Source: Symbioplanes lichenis
GTDB lineage: Bacteria; Actinomycetota; Actinomycetes; Mycobacteriales; Micromonosporaceae
Assembly: GCF_030709675.1 (NCBI RefSeq)
Contig: NZ_JAUZQD010000023.1
Span: 1-64,000, forward strand
Reading direction: 5' to 3'
Length of the DNA: 64,000 nt
Numbering within the stretch: position 1 is the stretch's first letter; each line of letters opens with the position of its first letter. Positions 50,694-59,335 of this stretch are shown one piece after another. Position numbers and translations under genes: made by a program. The notes beneath the pieces were generated by a model that saw only the letters and a program-made list of their open reading frames with translations, was not told where the DNA came from and ran no database searches.

Positions 50694-51107
50694 ATGACCG
50701 CAGACCTGATCAACGAGCCCGCCGGCACCCCGCAGCAGCCCGGCGACGCCGCCCCGCGCATCACGCCCGCCGACGCCGCAGCGCCGCATGACGCCGCGCG
50801 TGCCACACCCCATGACACCGCCGCGCGGGCCACGCCGCAGGACACCGGCACCGAGCAGCCGCTGGCCGTCGAGCAGATCACGGGCATTCGCGAGCGCATC
50901 GACGAGATCGATCAGGCGATCATCGACCTGTGGCAGGAGCGATCACGCCTCTCCCAGCAGGTCGGCCGCACCCGGATGGCCTCGGGCGGCACCCGCCTCG
51001 TGCTCTCCCGCGAGCGCGAGATCGTCGAGCGCTTCCGCGAGGCCCTCGGCCCCGACGGCACCCAGGTCGCCCTGCTGCTGCTCCGCGCCGGCCGCGGCCC
51101 CCTCTGA
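50694..51107 (+). CDS. Chorismate mutase (AroQ type)
   Basis: 137-residue protein. The first 60 residues are low-complexity with an ATPHD/ATPQD repeat. The enzyme core is ITGIRERIDEIDQAIIDLWQERSRLSQQVGRTRMA, then SREREIVERFREALG, the helical AroQ pattern with the conserved Arg and Glu residues. It converts chorismate to prephenate for Phe and Tyr. The ATG at 50694 has CGAGGAG 7 bases upstream. It is preceded by the aromatic leader peptide. Confidence 0.9.
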   Translation: MTADLINEPAGTPQQPGDAAPRITPADAAAPHDAARATPHDTAARATPQDTGTEQPLAVEQITGIRERIDEIDQAIIDLWQERSRLSQQVGRTRMASGGTRLVLSREREIVERFREALGPDGTQVALLLLRAGRGPL

Positions 51108-51240
51108 TCCGGCGCAACCCCTCTGATCCGGCGCCACCCCTCTGATCCGGCGCCACCCCGCACGAGCGGAGTCGCGCCCGCCGAACGCCGAAGGGGGCCC
51201 GCCCGGACCAACCCGGACGGACCCCCTCGCGTAAGCCCGC

Positions 51241-52257
51241 TCAGAGAGCGTGCACCACATCCCGCGGCTCGGCGAAGTGGCACGCGCTCGCGTGCGGCGA
51301 CCGCTCGCGGATGCTCAGCACCGGGTCCTGCTCGGCGCAGATGGACTGGGCCTTCCAGCAGCGGGTGCGGAAGCGGCAGCCCGACGGCGGATTGGCCGGC
51401 GACGGCACGTCGCCCTCCAGGACGATCTGGTCGCGGTGGCCGCGCAGGGTCGGGTCCGGGACCGGGACGGCGGACAGGAGGGCCTGCGTGTAGGGGTGCG
51501 TCGGGTTCTCGTAGATCTCCTGGTCGTTGCCCGTCTCGACCACGCGGCCGAGGTACATGACGGCGACGCGGTCCGCGATGTGGCGGACCACGGACAGGTC
51601 GTGGGCGATGAAGATGTACGAGAGGCCGAACTCGTCCTGCAGGGCCTCCAGCAGGTTGATGACCTGCGCCTGGATCGACACGTCGAGCGCGGACACCGGC
51701 TCGTCGCAGACGATGATCTCGGGCTTGAGGGCGAGCGCCCGGGCGATGCCGATGCGCTGGCGCTGGCCGCCGGAGAACTGGTGCGGGTAGCGGTTGACGT
51801 GGTCGGGGTTGAGGCCGACCGTGTCGAGCAGGTCCTGCACCGCCTTGTCGCGGCCCTTGCGCGGCACGACCTCGGGGTGGATCTCGAAGGGCTCCCCGAT
51901 GATGTCGCCGACCGTCATGCGCGGGTTGAGCGACGTGTAGGGGTCCTGCAGCACCATCTGGATGTTGCGGCGGGCGCGGCGCAGGGCGGTGCCCTTGAGC
52001 TTGGTCATGTCCTCGCCGCGGACGTTGATCGCGCCCGACGTCGGCTTTTCGAGGCCCACGAGCAGCTTGGCGAGGGTCGACTTGCCACAACCGGACTCGC
52101 CGACCACGCCGAGGGTCTCGCCCCGGCGCAGCTGGATGTCCACGCCGTCGACGGCCTGCACGGCGCCGACCTTGCTCTTGAAGACGATGCCCTGCGTGAT
52201 CGGGAAGTGCTTGACCAGCTTCTTGGTCTCGAGCACCACCTCAGTGCGGTCACTCAT
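51241..52257 (-). CDS. dppF: Oligopeptide/dipeptide ABC transporter ATPase (DppF/OppF type)
   Basis: 338-residue ATPase. Walker [10 protein letters not shown], signature FSGGQRQRIGIARAL and Walker B IIVCDEPVSALD are present. A C-terminal Cys cluster (GCRFRTRCWKAQSICAEQDP) is typical of OppF/DppF and often binds FeS. The ATG at 52257 has a GGAGG site 7 bases upstream. It is the last gene of the importer operon. Confidence 0.9.
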   Translation of the reverse strand: MSDRTEVVLETKKLVKHFPITQGIVFKSKVGAVQAVDGVDIQLRRGETLGVVGESGCGKSTLAKLLVGLEKPTSGAINVRGEDMTKLKGTALRRARRNIQMVLQDPYTSLNPRMTVGDIIGEPFEIHPEVVPRKGRDKAVQDLLDTVGLNPDHVNRYPHQFSGGQRQRIGIARALALKPEIIVCDEPVSALDVSIQAQVINLLEALQDEFGLSYIFIAHDLSVVRHIADRVAVMYLGRVVETGNDQEIYENPTHPYTQALLSAVPVPDPTLRGHRDQIVLEGDVPSPANPPSGCRFRTRCWKAQSICAEQDPVLSIRERSPHASACHFAEPRDVVHAL

Positions 52258-52305
52258 GCCATTGCCTCCGCCGTGACACACTGAGTCATTGATTCGTTCG
52301 CAAGC

Positions 52306-53340
52306 TCACTCATCGCCGACCACATCCCTCCAGAAGTGGCACCGAGCGGTCCGGCCGGGTGCGACGATGTACTGCGGTGGCGGCGGGTCCTGCCGGCACA
52401 CGTCCTGGGCGAAGGCGCAGCGCGGGTTGAACGCGCAGCCCTTCGGCACAGCGGTCAGCGCCGGCGGCAGGCCGCGGATGACGTTGAGCTGCTGGCCCTT
52501 CATGTCGAGGCGCGGGATCGACTCCAGCAGAGCCTTCGCGTACGGGTGCGCGGGGCGCGAGTAGATGTCGTAGACGCCCGCCTCCTCGACCACCTTGCCG
52601 GCGTACATGACGGAGATCCGGTCCGCCACGTCCGCGACCACGCCCATGTCGTGGGTGATCAGGATGAGGCCCATGTTGCGCTGCTGCTGGAGCTCCGCGA
52701 GCAGGCCCATGATCTGCGCCTGCACCGTCACGTCGAGCGCCGTGGTGGGCTCGTCGGCGATCAGCACGTCGGGGTCGAGCGCCAGCGCCATGGCGATCAT
52801 GACGCGCTGGCGCATGCCGCCCGAGAACTGGTGCGGGTAGTCGCTGACCCGGGTCCGCGCGGCCGGGATCTTGACCTGGTCGAGCAGCTCGATCGAGCGC
52901 TTCTTGGCGTCGGCGCGCGACATGCCCCGATGCACCCGGAACAGCTCGCTGAGCTGGAACCCGACCGTGAAGACCGGGTTCAGCGCGGAGAGCGCGTCCT
53001 GGAAGATCATCGCGATGTGGTTCGCGCGGACCGAGCGCCGCTGCTTCTCGGGCAGCTTGAGCAGGTCGACGCCGCGGTACTTGACCTCGCCCTGGGTGAT
53101 GTAGCCGGGCGGGCTGTCGAGGATGCCCATGATCGCCTGCGCGGTCACGGACTTGCCGCAGCCGGACTCCCCCAGGATCGCCAGGGTCTCGCCGGGGGCC
53201 AGGTTGAAGTTGGCCCCGTTGACCGCGCGGGCGATGCCGTCGCGGGTCCGGAACTCGACGTGCAGGTCGTTGACCTCGAGCAGCGGGGCGTTCGGGTCGA
53301 TGCCGCGCAGGACGTCGATGTCCGCCTTGATGTCGGTCAT
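52306..53340 (-). CDS. dppD: Oligopeptide/dipeptide ABC transporter ATPase (DppD/OppD type)
   Basis: 344-residue ATPase. It has Walker [10 protein letters not shown], signature [15 protein letters not shown] and Walker [13 protein letters not shown]. The C-terminal [20 protein letters not shown] is the partner Cys cluster. With DppF it powers peptide uptake. It is 48 bases upstream of dppF and 6 bases after dppC. Confidence 0.92.
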   Translation of the reverse strand: MTDIKADIDVLRGIDPNAPLLEVNDLHVEFRTRDGIARAVNGANFNLAPGETLAILGESGCGKSVTAQAIMGILDSPPGYITQGEVKYRGVDLLKLPEKQRRSVRANHIAMIFQDALSALNPVFTVGFQLSELFRVHRGMSRADAKKRSIELLDQVKIPAARTRVSDYPHQFSGGMRQRVMIAMALALDPDVLIADEPTTALDVTVQAQIMGLLAELQQQRNMGLILITHDMGVVADVADRISVMYAGKVVEEAGVYDIYSRPAHPYAKALLESIPRLDMKGQQLNVIRGLPPALTAVPKGCAFNPRCAFAQDVCRQDPPPPQYIVAPGRTARCHFWRDVVGDE

Positions 53341-53346
53341 GTCAGA

Positions 53347-54294
53347 TCACCGCAGCTTCGGGTCGAAGGCGTCGCGCACCGCGTCGCCCAGCATGATGAA
53401 CGCGAGCACCGTCACCGCGAGGAACACCGAGGGCCACACCAGGGGCTCCGGTGCCGTACGGGCGTTGGCGCCCGCCTCCGCGATGCTGATGCCCCAGCTG
53501 ATCGCGTCGCCCTTGAGCCCGACGCCGAGGAACGACAGCGTCGCCTCGCTGGCGATGTTGGTGCCCAGCAGGATCGTCAGCACGACGATGAACGGCGCGA
53601 TGGAGTTCGGGAGGATGTGCTTGAGCATCAACCGGCCCGGGCCGGCGCCGAGCATCCGGGCGGCCGCCACGTAGTCCTGGTTCTTGGCGGTGATCACCGA
53701 GGAGCGCATGATGCGGGCCGCCGTGGTCCAGCCGAGGATGCCCAGGGTGACGGTCACGGCGAGCACGCCGTTGCTCTCCGGGTCCTGCGCGAAGCGCTTG
53801 GCCAGGACGATGGCGCCGAGCAGGAACGGCACGCCCAGGATGATGTCGATGAAGCGGGACAGCACCGCGTCGACCCAGCCGCCGAAGTAGCCGGTCGAGA
53901 GGCCGAAGATCAGCCCGATGACGCCGGACAGCAGCGTGGCGACGACGCCGACCTCGATCGAGTTGCGGGCGCCGTAGATCGTCTTGGCGTAGACGTCGCA
54001 GCCCTGGAAGTCGTAACCGAACAGGGCCGAGCCCGAGGCGCCGGCGTGCTGGCGGGACAGGACGCAGTCACGCGGGTCGGCCGAGGTGAACAGCGTCGGG
54101 AAGAGCGCCATGGCCAGGATGATCAGGACCAGGATCGACGAGACCCAGAAGATCTTGTTGCGGCGCAGGTCGGCCCAGGCGTCGGCGGCGAGGCTGCGGG
54201 GCTTGTCCTTCTTGCCCCGGCCGGCGTGCTTCGGCTCCATCTGCGGCTGGGTGCTGGGACCCGCCGCGCTGGTCACTGCGTTGATGTCACTCAT
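53347..54294 (-). CDS. dppC: Peptide ABC transporter permease (DppC type)
   Basis: 315-residue membrane protein. A cytosolic N-terminus rich in Lys is followed by a first helix near 47-66, a periplasmic loop with the family Cys pair (DPRDCVLSRQH, GCDVYAKTI) and five more helices. The EAA loop is EATLSFLGVGL-proximal. It overlaps dppB by 8 bases. Confidence 0.9.
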   Translation of the reverse strand: MSDINAVTSAAGPSTQPQMEPKHAGRGKKDKPRSLAADAWADLRRNKIFWVSSILVLIILAMALFPTLFTSADPRDCVLSRQHAGASGSALFGYDFQGCDVYAKTIYGARNSIEVGVVATLLSGVIGLIFGLSTGYFGGWVDAVLSRFIDIILGVPFLLGAIVLAKRFAQDPESNGVLAVTVTLGILGWTTAARIMRSSVITAKNQDYVAAARMLGAGPGRLMLKHILPNSIAPFIVVLTILLGTNIASEATLSFLGVGLKGDAISWGISIAEAGANARTAPEPLVWPSVFLAVTVLAFIMLGDAVRDAFDPKLR

Positions 54295-55213
54295 AGCGAA
54301 TCCTCGGGTCGAGGGCGGCGTACAGCAGGTCGACCAGAAGATTGACGACCAGGAAGATGATGACCAGGATGCTGACGAAACCGACCACCAGCGGGCCGTC
54401 CTCCGTGCCGATTCCGCGCGCGAGGTTGAAGCCTACGCCGGGCACGTTGAAGATTCGTTCCGTCACGATCGCACCCGACATGAGGCCACCGATGTCGACG
54501 CCGATGAGGGTGACCACGGGGATCAGCGAGTTGCGGAGCACGTGCACCCCGATCACCCGCTTGCGGGACAGACCTTTCGCCCGCGCCGTGCGAACGTAGT
54601 CCGAGCGCAGGTTCTCGGCGACCGCCGAGCGGGTGACGCGCAACTCGGTCGCGATCACCAGGCTGCCCAGGACCAGGGCGGGTAGCAAGAGGTCGAAGAG
54701 GCTCGCGTTCACGGTGGCCGTGGGCGGGAACCACTTGAGCTGGATGCCGAAGACCAGCTGGGCCAGCGGCGCGAGCACCACGATGGGCAGCGACAGGATG
54801 ATCAGCGTGACGACCAGCGTCGCGTTGTCGAAGATGCTGCCGCGGCGGATGCCGGAGATCACGCCGGCGGTGACCGCGATGGTCGCGGCGATGATGATGG
54901 CCATCAGGCCCAGCTTGATGGTGATCGGCCAGGCCGTCTCCATCATGTCGATGATCTTGCGGCCCGTCAGCGACGTGCCGAAGTCGCCGGTGAGCAGACC
55001 CTTCATGTAGTACCAGTACTGGACGAGGAAGGGCTCGTCGAGGTGGTAACGCTCCATGAGCGTCTGCCGGAGGTTCTCGGTGATGGGGCGCTCGCCCGCC
55101 AACGCCTGGATGGGGTCGTCCTGGTTGGCGAACGTCAGTGCGAACACCAGGAATGTGGCCCCGAAGAACGTCAGGACCATCTGGAGTAAGCGCCGCACGA
55201 TGTAGCGGAACAT
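54287..55213 (-). CDS. dppB: Peptide ABC transporter permease (DppB type)
   Basis: 308-residue membrane protein. The opening MFRYIVRRLLQMVLTFFGATF is the standard DppB first helix. The EAA-loop region is DYVRTARAKGLSRKRVIGVHVLRNSL, and the C-terminal helix holds VNLLVDLLYAALDPRIRYE. The ATG at 55213 excludes the extended frame in the hairpin region. Confidence 0.92.
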   Translation of the reverse strand: MFRYIVRRLLQMVLTFFGATFLVFALTFANQDDPIQALAGERPITENLRQTLMERYHLDEPFLVQYWYYMKGLLTGDFGTSLTGRKIIDMMETAWPITIKLGLMAIIIAATIAVTAGVISGIRRGSIFDNATLVVTLIILSLPIVVLAPLAQLVFGIQLKWFPPTATVNASLFDLLLPALVLGSLVIATELRVTRSAVAENLRSDYVRTARAKGLSRKRVIGVHVLRNSLIPVVTLIGVDIGGLMSGAIVTERIFNVPGVGFNLARGIGTEDGPLVVGFVSILVIIFLVVNLLVDLLYAALDPRIRYE

Positions 55214-55290
55214 ACGGATAAGCCTCTTCCGCGGAAGATGCGCCGCCGAGCGTCGTGGGCGAGGCGGCTGTAGTGGGGGAACACACAGCG

Positions 55291-55325
55291 GTGGCGCCAC
55301 GGTTTCACAGAACCCGTGGCGCCAC
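55291..55325 (-). terminator. Hairpin between binding protein and permease genes
   Basis: A 16-base stem with one mismatch (arm GTGGCGCCACGG) lies 22 bases past the binding protein stop, within the same operon. It may cut downstream expression so the binding protein is made in excess, as in many importers. Confidence 0.6.
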
Positions 55326-55346
55326 TACTGCACTAACGGATCAGAT

Positions 55347-56984
55347 CTAGCTGGCCAGCTCGATCGTGGTCACGTCGACCTTGGTGAAGGTGTCGACCTT
55401 CACGTTCTTGACCTTCTCGGAGAAGCCGTAGACGTTCTGGCCGTACCGCAGCGGGATGACCGGCATGTCCTTGGCGAGGATGTCCTCGGCCTGCTGCCAC
55501 TTGGCAATGGCCTCCTCGGTCGTGGCGGCGGCGGAGCCCTCCTTGACCAGGTTGTCGAACGTCGGGTTGCTGTAACCGTAGTAGTTCGAGGAACCACCGG
55601 TACCGTACAGCGGGCCGAGGTAGTTCTCCATCAGCGGGTAGTCCATGACCCAGCCGAGACGGATGAGGCCGACCGGCTCCTTCTTCTCGACCTTGTTGAG
55701 CAGGTCGGCGAACTTGGGCTCCGGCGCACCGGCGCACTCGACGCCCAGCGAGGCCTTGATCTGGTTGCACATCGCGTCGACCCACGCCTTGTGGTTACCG
55801 TCGGCGTTGTAGGCGATCTTGATGGTCTGCGGCTTGGTGGTCGCCGCGTCCCAGAGCTTCTTGGCCTCGGCGGCGTTGTACTCGCAGTTCGCGCCGCAGG
55901 TGTCGGGGCGGTAGCCGGCGACGGCCGGGGACACGAAGCCCGTGGCCGGGGTCTGCGAGCCCAGGAAGATCTGGTCGGTCATCTCCTGGCGGTTGACCGC
56001 CATCGAGAGGGCCCGGCGGACGTTGACGTCCTTGTACTCGTTCTGGAAGAGCGGGAAGCCGACGAACGCGAACGACGAGCTCGGGCTCTTCTGGAAGCGG
56101 TCACCGAGGTCGGTCGGGGCCGAGGCCAGCGACTCGATCGGGATGGTGCCCTGGACGTCGAGGTTGCCGGCGACGAGGTCGGCGTACTCGGCCTTCGGGT
56201 CCTGGTAGATCTTGAAGTTGACCCCGTCGACCTTGGCCGCGGTGCCCTTGAAGTCGGCGTACTTCTCGACCACGATCTGCTGGTCGTGCTCCCACGTGCC
56301 CTTGATCTTGAAGGGGCCGTTGCCGACGATCGTGTCCTCGAAGCCGTCGGCGATGACGCCGGGGGCCGAGAAGGCGGCGTTGGGCAGCGGGAGGAACGCC
56401 GTGTAGCCCATGACGGACTCCCAGCCGGCGAACGGCGCGGACAGGGTCACGGTGAAGGTCGTGTCGTCGACCTTCTTGAGACCGGTCAGCGTCTTGGCCT
56501 TGGGCTCGGGCGCCTTCTGCGGGCCGTCCTCGCCGTCGGGGTCCTTCGACTGCAGGTCGGCGTAGCCGTCGATGCGCTCGTAGAAGTACGACGCGCCCTG
56601 GCCGTTGGGGCCGTAGGCGCCGTAGTTCCAGGCGTTGATGTAGCTGTCCGAGGTGACCGGCTCACCGTTGTGGAAGGTGTAGCCCGACTTCAGCTTGACG
56701 GTCCAGACCTTGTTGTCGTCCGAGGTGATCGACTCGGCGGCGACCTCGACCGGCTTGCTCTGCTCGTCGAAGTCGACCAGCGGGGTGAACAGGGCGTTGA
56801 GGACCTGCGCACCACCCGTCTCGGTCGTGTTCGACGGGATCAGGTGCTGCGGCTCGGCGATGCCGATAATGACGCTGTTGGCTTCGGAGTCGCTGTCCTC
56901 CGACCCTCCACCAGAACAACCGGCAGCCAACAAGGCGATGGCGGTCGCGCCGACCGCCATCTTCCATGGGCGATTCCCAAGCAT
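55347..56984 (-). CDS. Peptide-binding lipoprotein (family 5 extracellular solute-binding protein)
   Basis: 545-residue lipoprotein. Lipobox LLAAGCSGG has Cys23. The mature protein shows the family 5 pattern: LIPSNTTETGGAQVLNALFTPL, WTVKLKSGYTFHNGEPVT, NVRRALSMAVNRQEMTDQIF and a C-terminal YGTGGSSNYYGYSNPTFD. It should bind oligopeptides for the DppBCDF importer. The ATG at 56984 has GGAG 8 bases upstream. Confidence 0.9.
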   Translation of the reverse strand: MLGNRPWKMAVGATAIALLAAGCSGGGSEDSDSEANSVIIGIAEPQHLIPSNTTETGGAQVLNALFTPLVDFDEQSKPVEVAAESITSDDNKVWTVKLKSGYTFHNGEPVTSDSYINAWNYGAYGPNGQGASYFYERIDGYADLQSKDPDGEDGPQKAPEPKAKTLTGLKKVDDTTFTVTLSAPFAGWESVMGYTAFLPLPNAAFSAPGVIADGFEDTIVGNGPFKIKGTWEHDQQIVVEKYADFKGTAAKVDGVNFKIYQDPKAEYADLVAGNLDVQGTIPIESLASAPTDLGDRFQKSPSSSFAFVGFPLFQNEYKDVNVRRALSMAVNRQEMTDQIFLGSQTPATGFVSPAVAGYRPDTCGANCEYNAAEAKKLWDAATTKPQTIKIAYNADGNHKAWVDAMCNQIKASLGVECAGAPEPKFADLLNKVEKKEPVGLIRLGWVMDYPLMENYLGPLYGTGGSSNYYGYSNPTFDNLVKEGSAAATTEEAIAKWQQAEDILAKDMPVIPLRYGQNVYGFSEKVKNVKVDTFTKVDVTTIELAS

Positions 56985-57128
56985 GGGAGTAACTCCTTCA
57001 GGGGCGCTCACGAGGGGTGTGTGTGAGTAGGAGCAACCCTTACACAGCGGCACTGGCACCCGACGGCGCCGTTATCAACCCGATATTAGGCCGATATGGC
57101 CCGGGAGCCCCGATGACCTCGTACTTTC

Positions 57129-57231
57129 GGTCAGCTGCAGGGCGCTGACCAGCGGCTTTACGGAATGTGTCACTCGTGTGAAACATTTCTCGCCGTGATG
57201 TCCATTTTCGCCCGCCAAACGACGAAAATGC
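57129..57231. promoter_or_regulatory. Three inverted repeats upstream of the peptide importer
   Basis: GGTCAGC/GCTGACC (57129-57135, 57144-57150), TCAC/GTGA (57170-57181) and CATTTTCG/CGAAAATG (57204-57211, 57224-57231) lie between the importer and the response regulator gene. The last may end the regulator transcript, and the others are operator candidates for the importer. Confidence 0.45.
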
Positions 57232-57263
57232 CTGACCGGTCGGTTGGTGCGGTTGCGTCTGCC

Positions 57264-57911
57264 CTACACAAGGCGGCGGTCGGCGGCCCATCGTGACAGC
57301 TCGTAGCGGTTGGACATCTGCAGCTTCCGGAGCACGTTCGACACGTGGGTCTCCACCGTCTTGATGGAGATGAAGAGCTCCTTGGCGATCTCCTTGTACG
57401 CGTAGCCGCGCGCGAGCAGCCGCAGCACCTCCCGCTCCCGGTTGGTCAGCTGGTCCAGCTCCGGATCGGCGACCGGCACGTCGGGCCGGGCGGCGAACGC
57501 GTCGAGCACGAACCCGGCCAGCCGCGGGCTGAAAACCGCGTCGCCGTCGGCCACCCGCCGGATCGCGGCGGCGAGCTCGTCGGGCGAGATCGTCTTGGTC
57601 ACGTAGCCGCGGGCGCCGGCCCGGATCAGCCCGATGACGTCCTCGGCCGCGTCGGAGACGGACAGGGCGAGGAAGCGTACGTGCGGATGGGTCCGCCGCA
57701 TCGCCTCCAGCACCGCCCGGCCGCCCCCGTCAGGCATGTGCACGTCGAGCAGCACCACGTCGGGCTCGGTGGCCGCGATCCGGGTCACCGCCTCGGCGAC
57801 GGTGCTCGCCTCGCCCACCACCTCGACGTGCGCTCCCAGCTCGGCGCGCACCCCGGCCCGGAACATCGCGTGGTCGTCCACCAGGAAGACGGTGAGGGTC
57901 TCTGCGGTCAT
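57264..57911 (-). CDS. NarL/LuxR-type response regulator
   Basis: 215-residue regulator. The receiver domain has Asp12, Asp13, phosphoacceptor Asp56 in LLDVHMPDG and the Lys in GYVTKTIS. The GerE/LuxR output domain is LTNREREVLRLLARGYAYKEIAKEL, SIKTVETHVSNVLRKL. It overlaps the sensor gene at its start (ATGA), so it is the partner of the PspC-domain kinase. Confidence 0.93.
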   Translation of the reverse strand: MTAETLTVFLVDDHAMFRAGVRAELGAHVEVVGEASTVAEAVTRIAATEPDVVLLDVHMPDGGGRAVLEAMRRTHPHVRFLALSVSDAAEDVIGLIRAGARGYVTKTISPDELAAAIRRVADGDAVFSPRLAGFVLDAFAARPDVPVADPELDQLTNREREVLRLLARGYAYKEIAKELFISIKTVETHVSNVLRKLQMSNRYELSRWAADRRLV

Positions 57912-59173
57912 CGTGCGTTCTCCTTTCCGGCGGTCACGCCGTCACGCGAGGCGGGGAGGGTGAGGCGCACCTCGGTGCCCTCCCCGGGGGCGCTGCGGAT
58001 CACGGCCTTGCCGCCGTGGCGCCGCATCCGCCCGATGATCGACCCGCGCACGCCGTGCCGGGTGTCCGCCACGGCCGCCGGGTCGAAGCCGGCGCCCCGG
58101 TCCCGGACGAACACGCTCAGCTCGTCGTCCTCGACCTCGGCGTAGAGCGACACGGTCTGCACACCGGCGTGCCGGGCCGCGTTGACGAGAGCCTCCCGCG
58201 CGGCGGCCACCAGGGCGGCGACCCGCTCGTCGCACTGCGTGTCGCCGACGACGACGGTCTCGACCGAGATCGCGTACGTGTCCTCGACCTCGGCCGCGGC
58301 CTCCTCCAGCGCCGCCCCGAACCGCTCGGTGGGCGAGGCGGCGGGCTTGTAGAGCCAGTTGCGCAGCGACCGCTCCTGCCCGCGGGCCAGCCGCTGGACC
58401 TCTTTGATGTCGGCCGAGTTGCGCTGGATCAGCGCGAGCGTGTGCAGCACCTGGTCGTGGATCATGGCGGCGACCTCGGCCCGCTCCTGCTCGCGGATGC
58501 GCCCCTCGCGCTCGCTGCGCAGCTGCCCGAAGGTGCGCCACAGCAGCGGCGCCACGACCACGCCGACGCCGAGCAGGCCGACCAGCGCGAAGATCACGCC
58601 GTTGAGCACCGCGGCCAGGTTGTCGGCGGGCGCGTAGACGGCCAGCACGCCGATGACCCCGACCGCGACCAGCACGCCGCCGCCGATGAAGCGGAAGAGG
58701 AAGGACCGGCGGTCGCTCTCGGCCACGACCGCGGCGAGCCAGGGCGTGTGCGCGGTGCCGACCCACTGCTCGCGGCGGGCCGGGTCCGACTGGTGCCAGA
58801 TGACGCCGGCGCCGAGCGCGATCACCGCGACCAGCCAGCCGAGCGTGTTCGCCACGCCCTTGTCGCCGAAGAGCAGGTTCTGCAGGAGCAGCACGCCCAG
58901 GGCGATCGCGCCGAAGGGCAGCAGCAGGGCCACGTCACGGCGGGGCTGCTCGGTGCCGTCGGGCAACTGCTGGGGCAGCACGGCCCAGAAGACGGCGTAG
59001 AGCAGCAGGCCGAGACCGTTGAAGCCGAGCAGCACCACGAGGGCGATCCGCACCGCGGTCACGGGCAGCCCGAGGTGCCGCGCGATCCCGGACGCGACTC
59101 CCGCGATCATGCGATGGTCGCGCGGCCGGTAGAGACGGCGCGGCGGCGGGGATGCGGCGGCGGCGGTGATCAT
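57908..59173 (-). CDS. PspC-domain sensor histidine kinase
   Basis: 421-residue membrane kinase. A PspC domain (RLYRPRDHRMIAGVASGIARHLG, GLGLLLYAVFWAVLP) opens it, about five membrane segments follow, then the HisKA_3 helix AAMIHDQVLHTLALIQ with the phospho-His. The ATPase domain has EALVNAARHAG, VRDRGAGFDP and GEGTEVRLTLP. The ATG at 59173 has GGGAGCA directly upstream. It probably monitors the cell envelope. Confidence 0.92.
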   Translation of the reverse strand: MITAAAASPPPRRLYRPRDHRMIAGVASGIARHLGLPVTAVRIALVVLLGFNGLGLLLYAVFWAVLPQQLPDGTEQPRRDVALLLPFGAIALGVLLLQNLLFGDKGVANTLGWLVAVIALGAGVIWHQSDPARREQWVGTAHTPWLAAVVAESDRRSFLFRFIGGGVLVAVGVIGVLAVYAPADNLAAVLNGVIFALVGLLGVGVVVAPLLWRTFGQLRSEREGRIREQERAEVAAMIHDQVLHTLALIQRNSADIKEVQRLARGQERSLRNWLYKPAASPTERFGAALEEAAAEVEDTYAISVETVVVGDTQCDERVAALVAAAREALVNAARHAGVQTVSLYAEVEDDELSVFVRDRGAGFDPAAVADTRHGVRGSIIGRMRRHGGKAVIRSAPGEGTEVRLTLPASRDGVTAGKENAR

Positions 59174-59271
59174 TGCTCCCTGGGTCGCACGAAAGTGGGC
59201 TGGTCCGATCGTCACACGTCCGCGGGCCCGGGGCTACGGGGAAACACCCCGAGGCCGGGGCCCCCGGGATC

Positions 59272-59289
59272 TCAGGGTGGGGTCAGGGT
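59272..59289 (+). promoter_or_regulatory. Direct repeat one helical turn apart
   Basis: TCAGGGT occurs at 59272-59278 and 59283-59289, an 11-base period, 47 bases before the PspC/toastrack-like gene and between divergent units. It may be a site for the LuxR-type regulator. Confidence 0.35.
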
Positions 59290-59335
59290 CGGCTCCGGAG
59301 GCGCGCCGGGTGCCGGGGCGGCCAGTATCGAGGGC

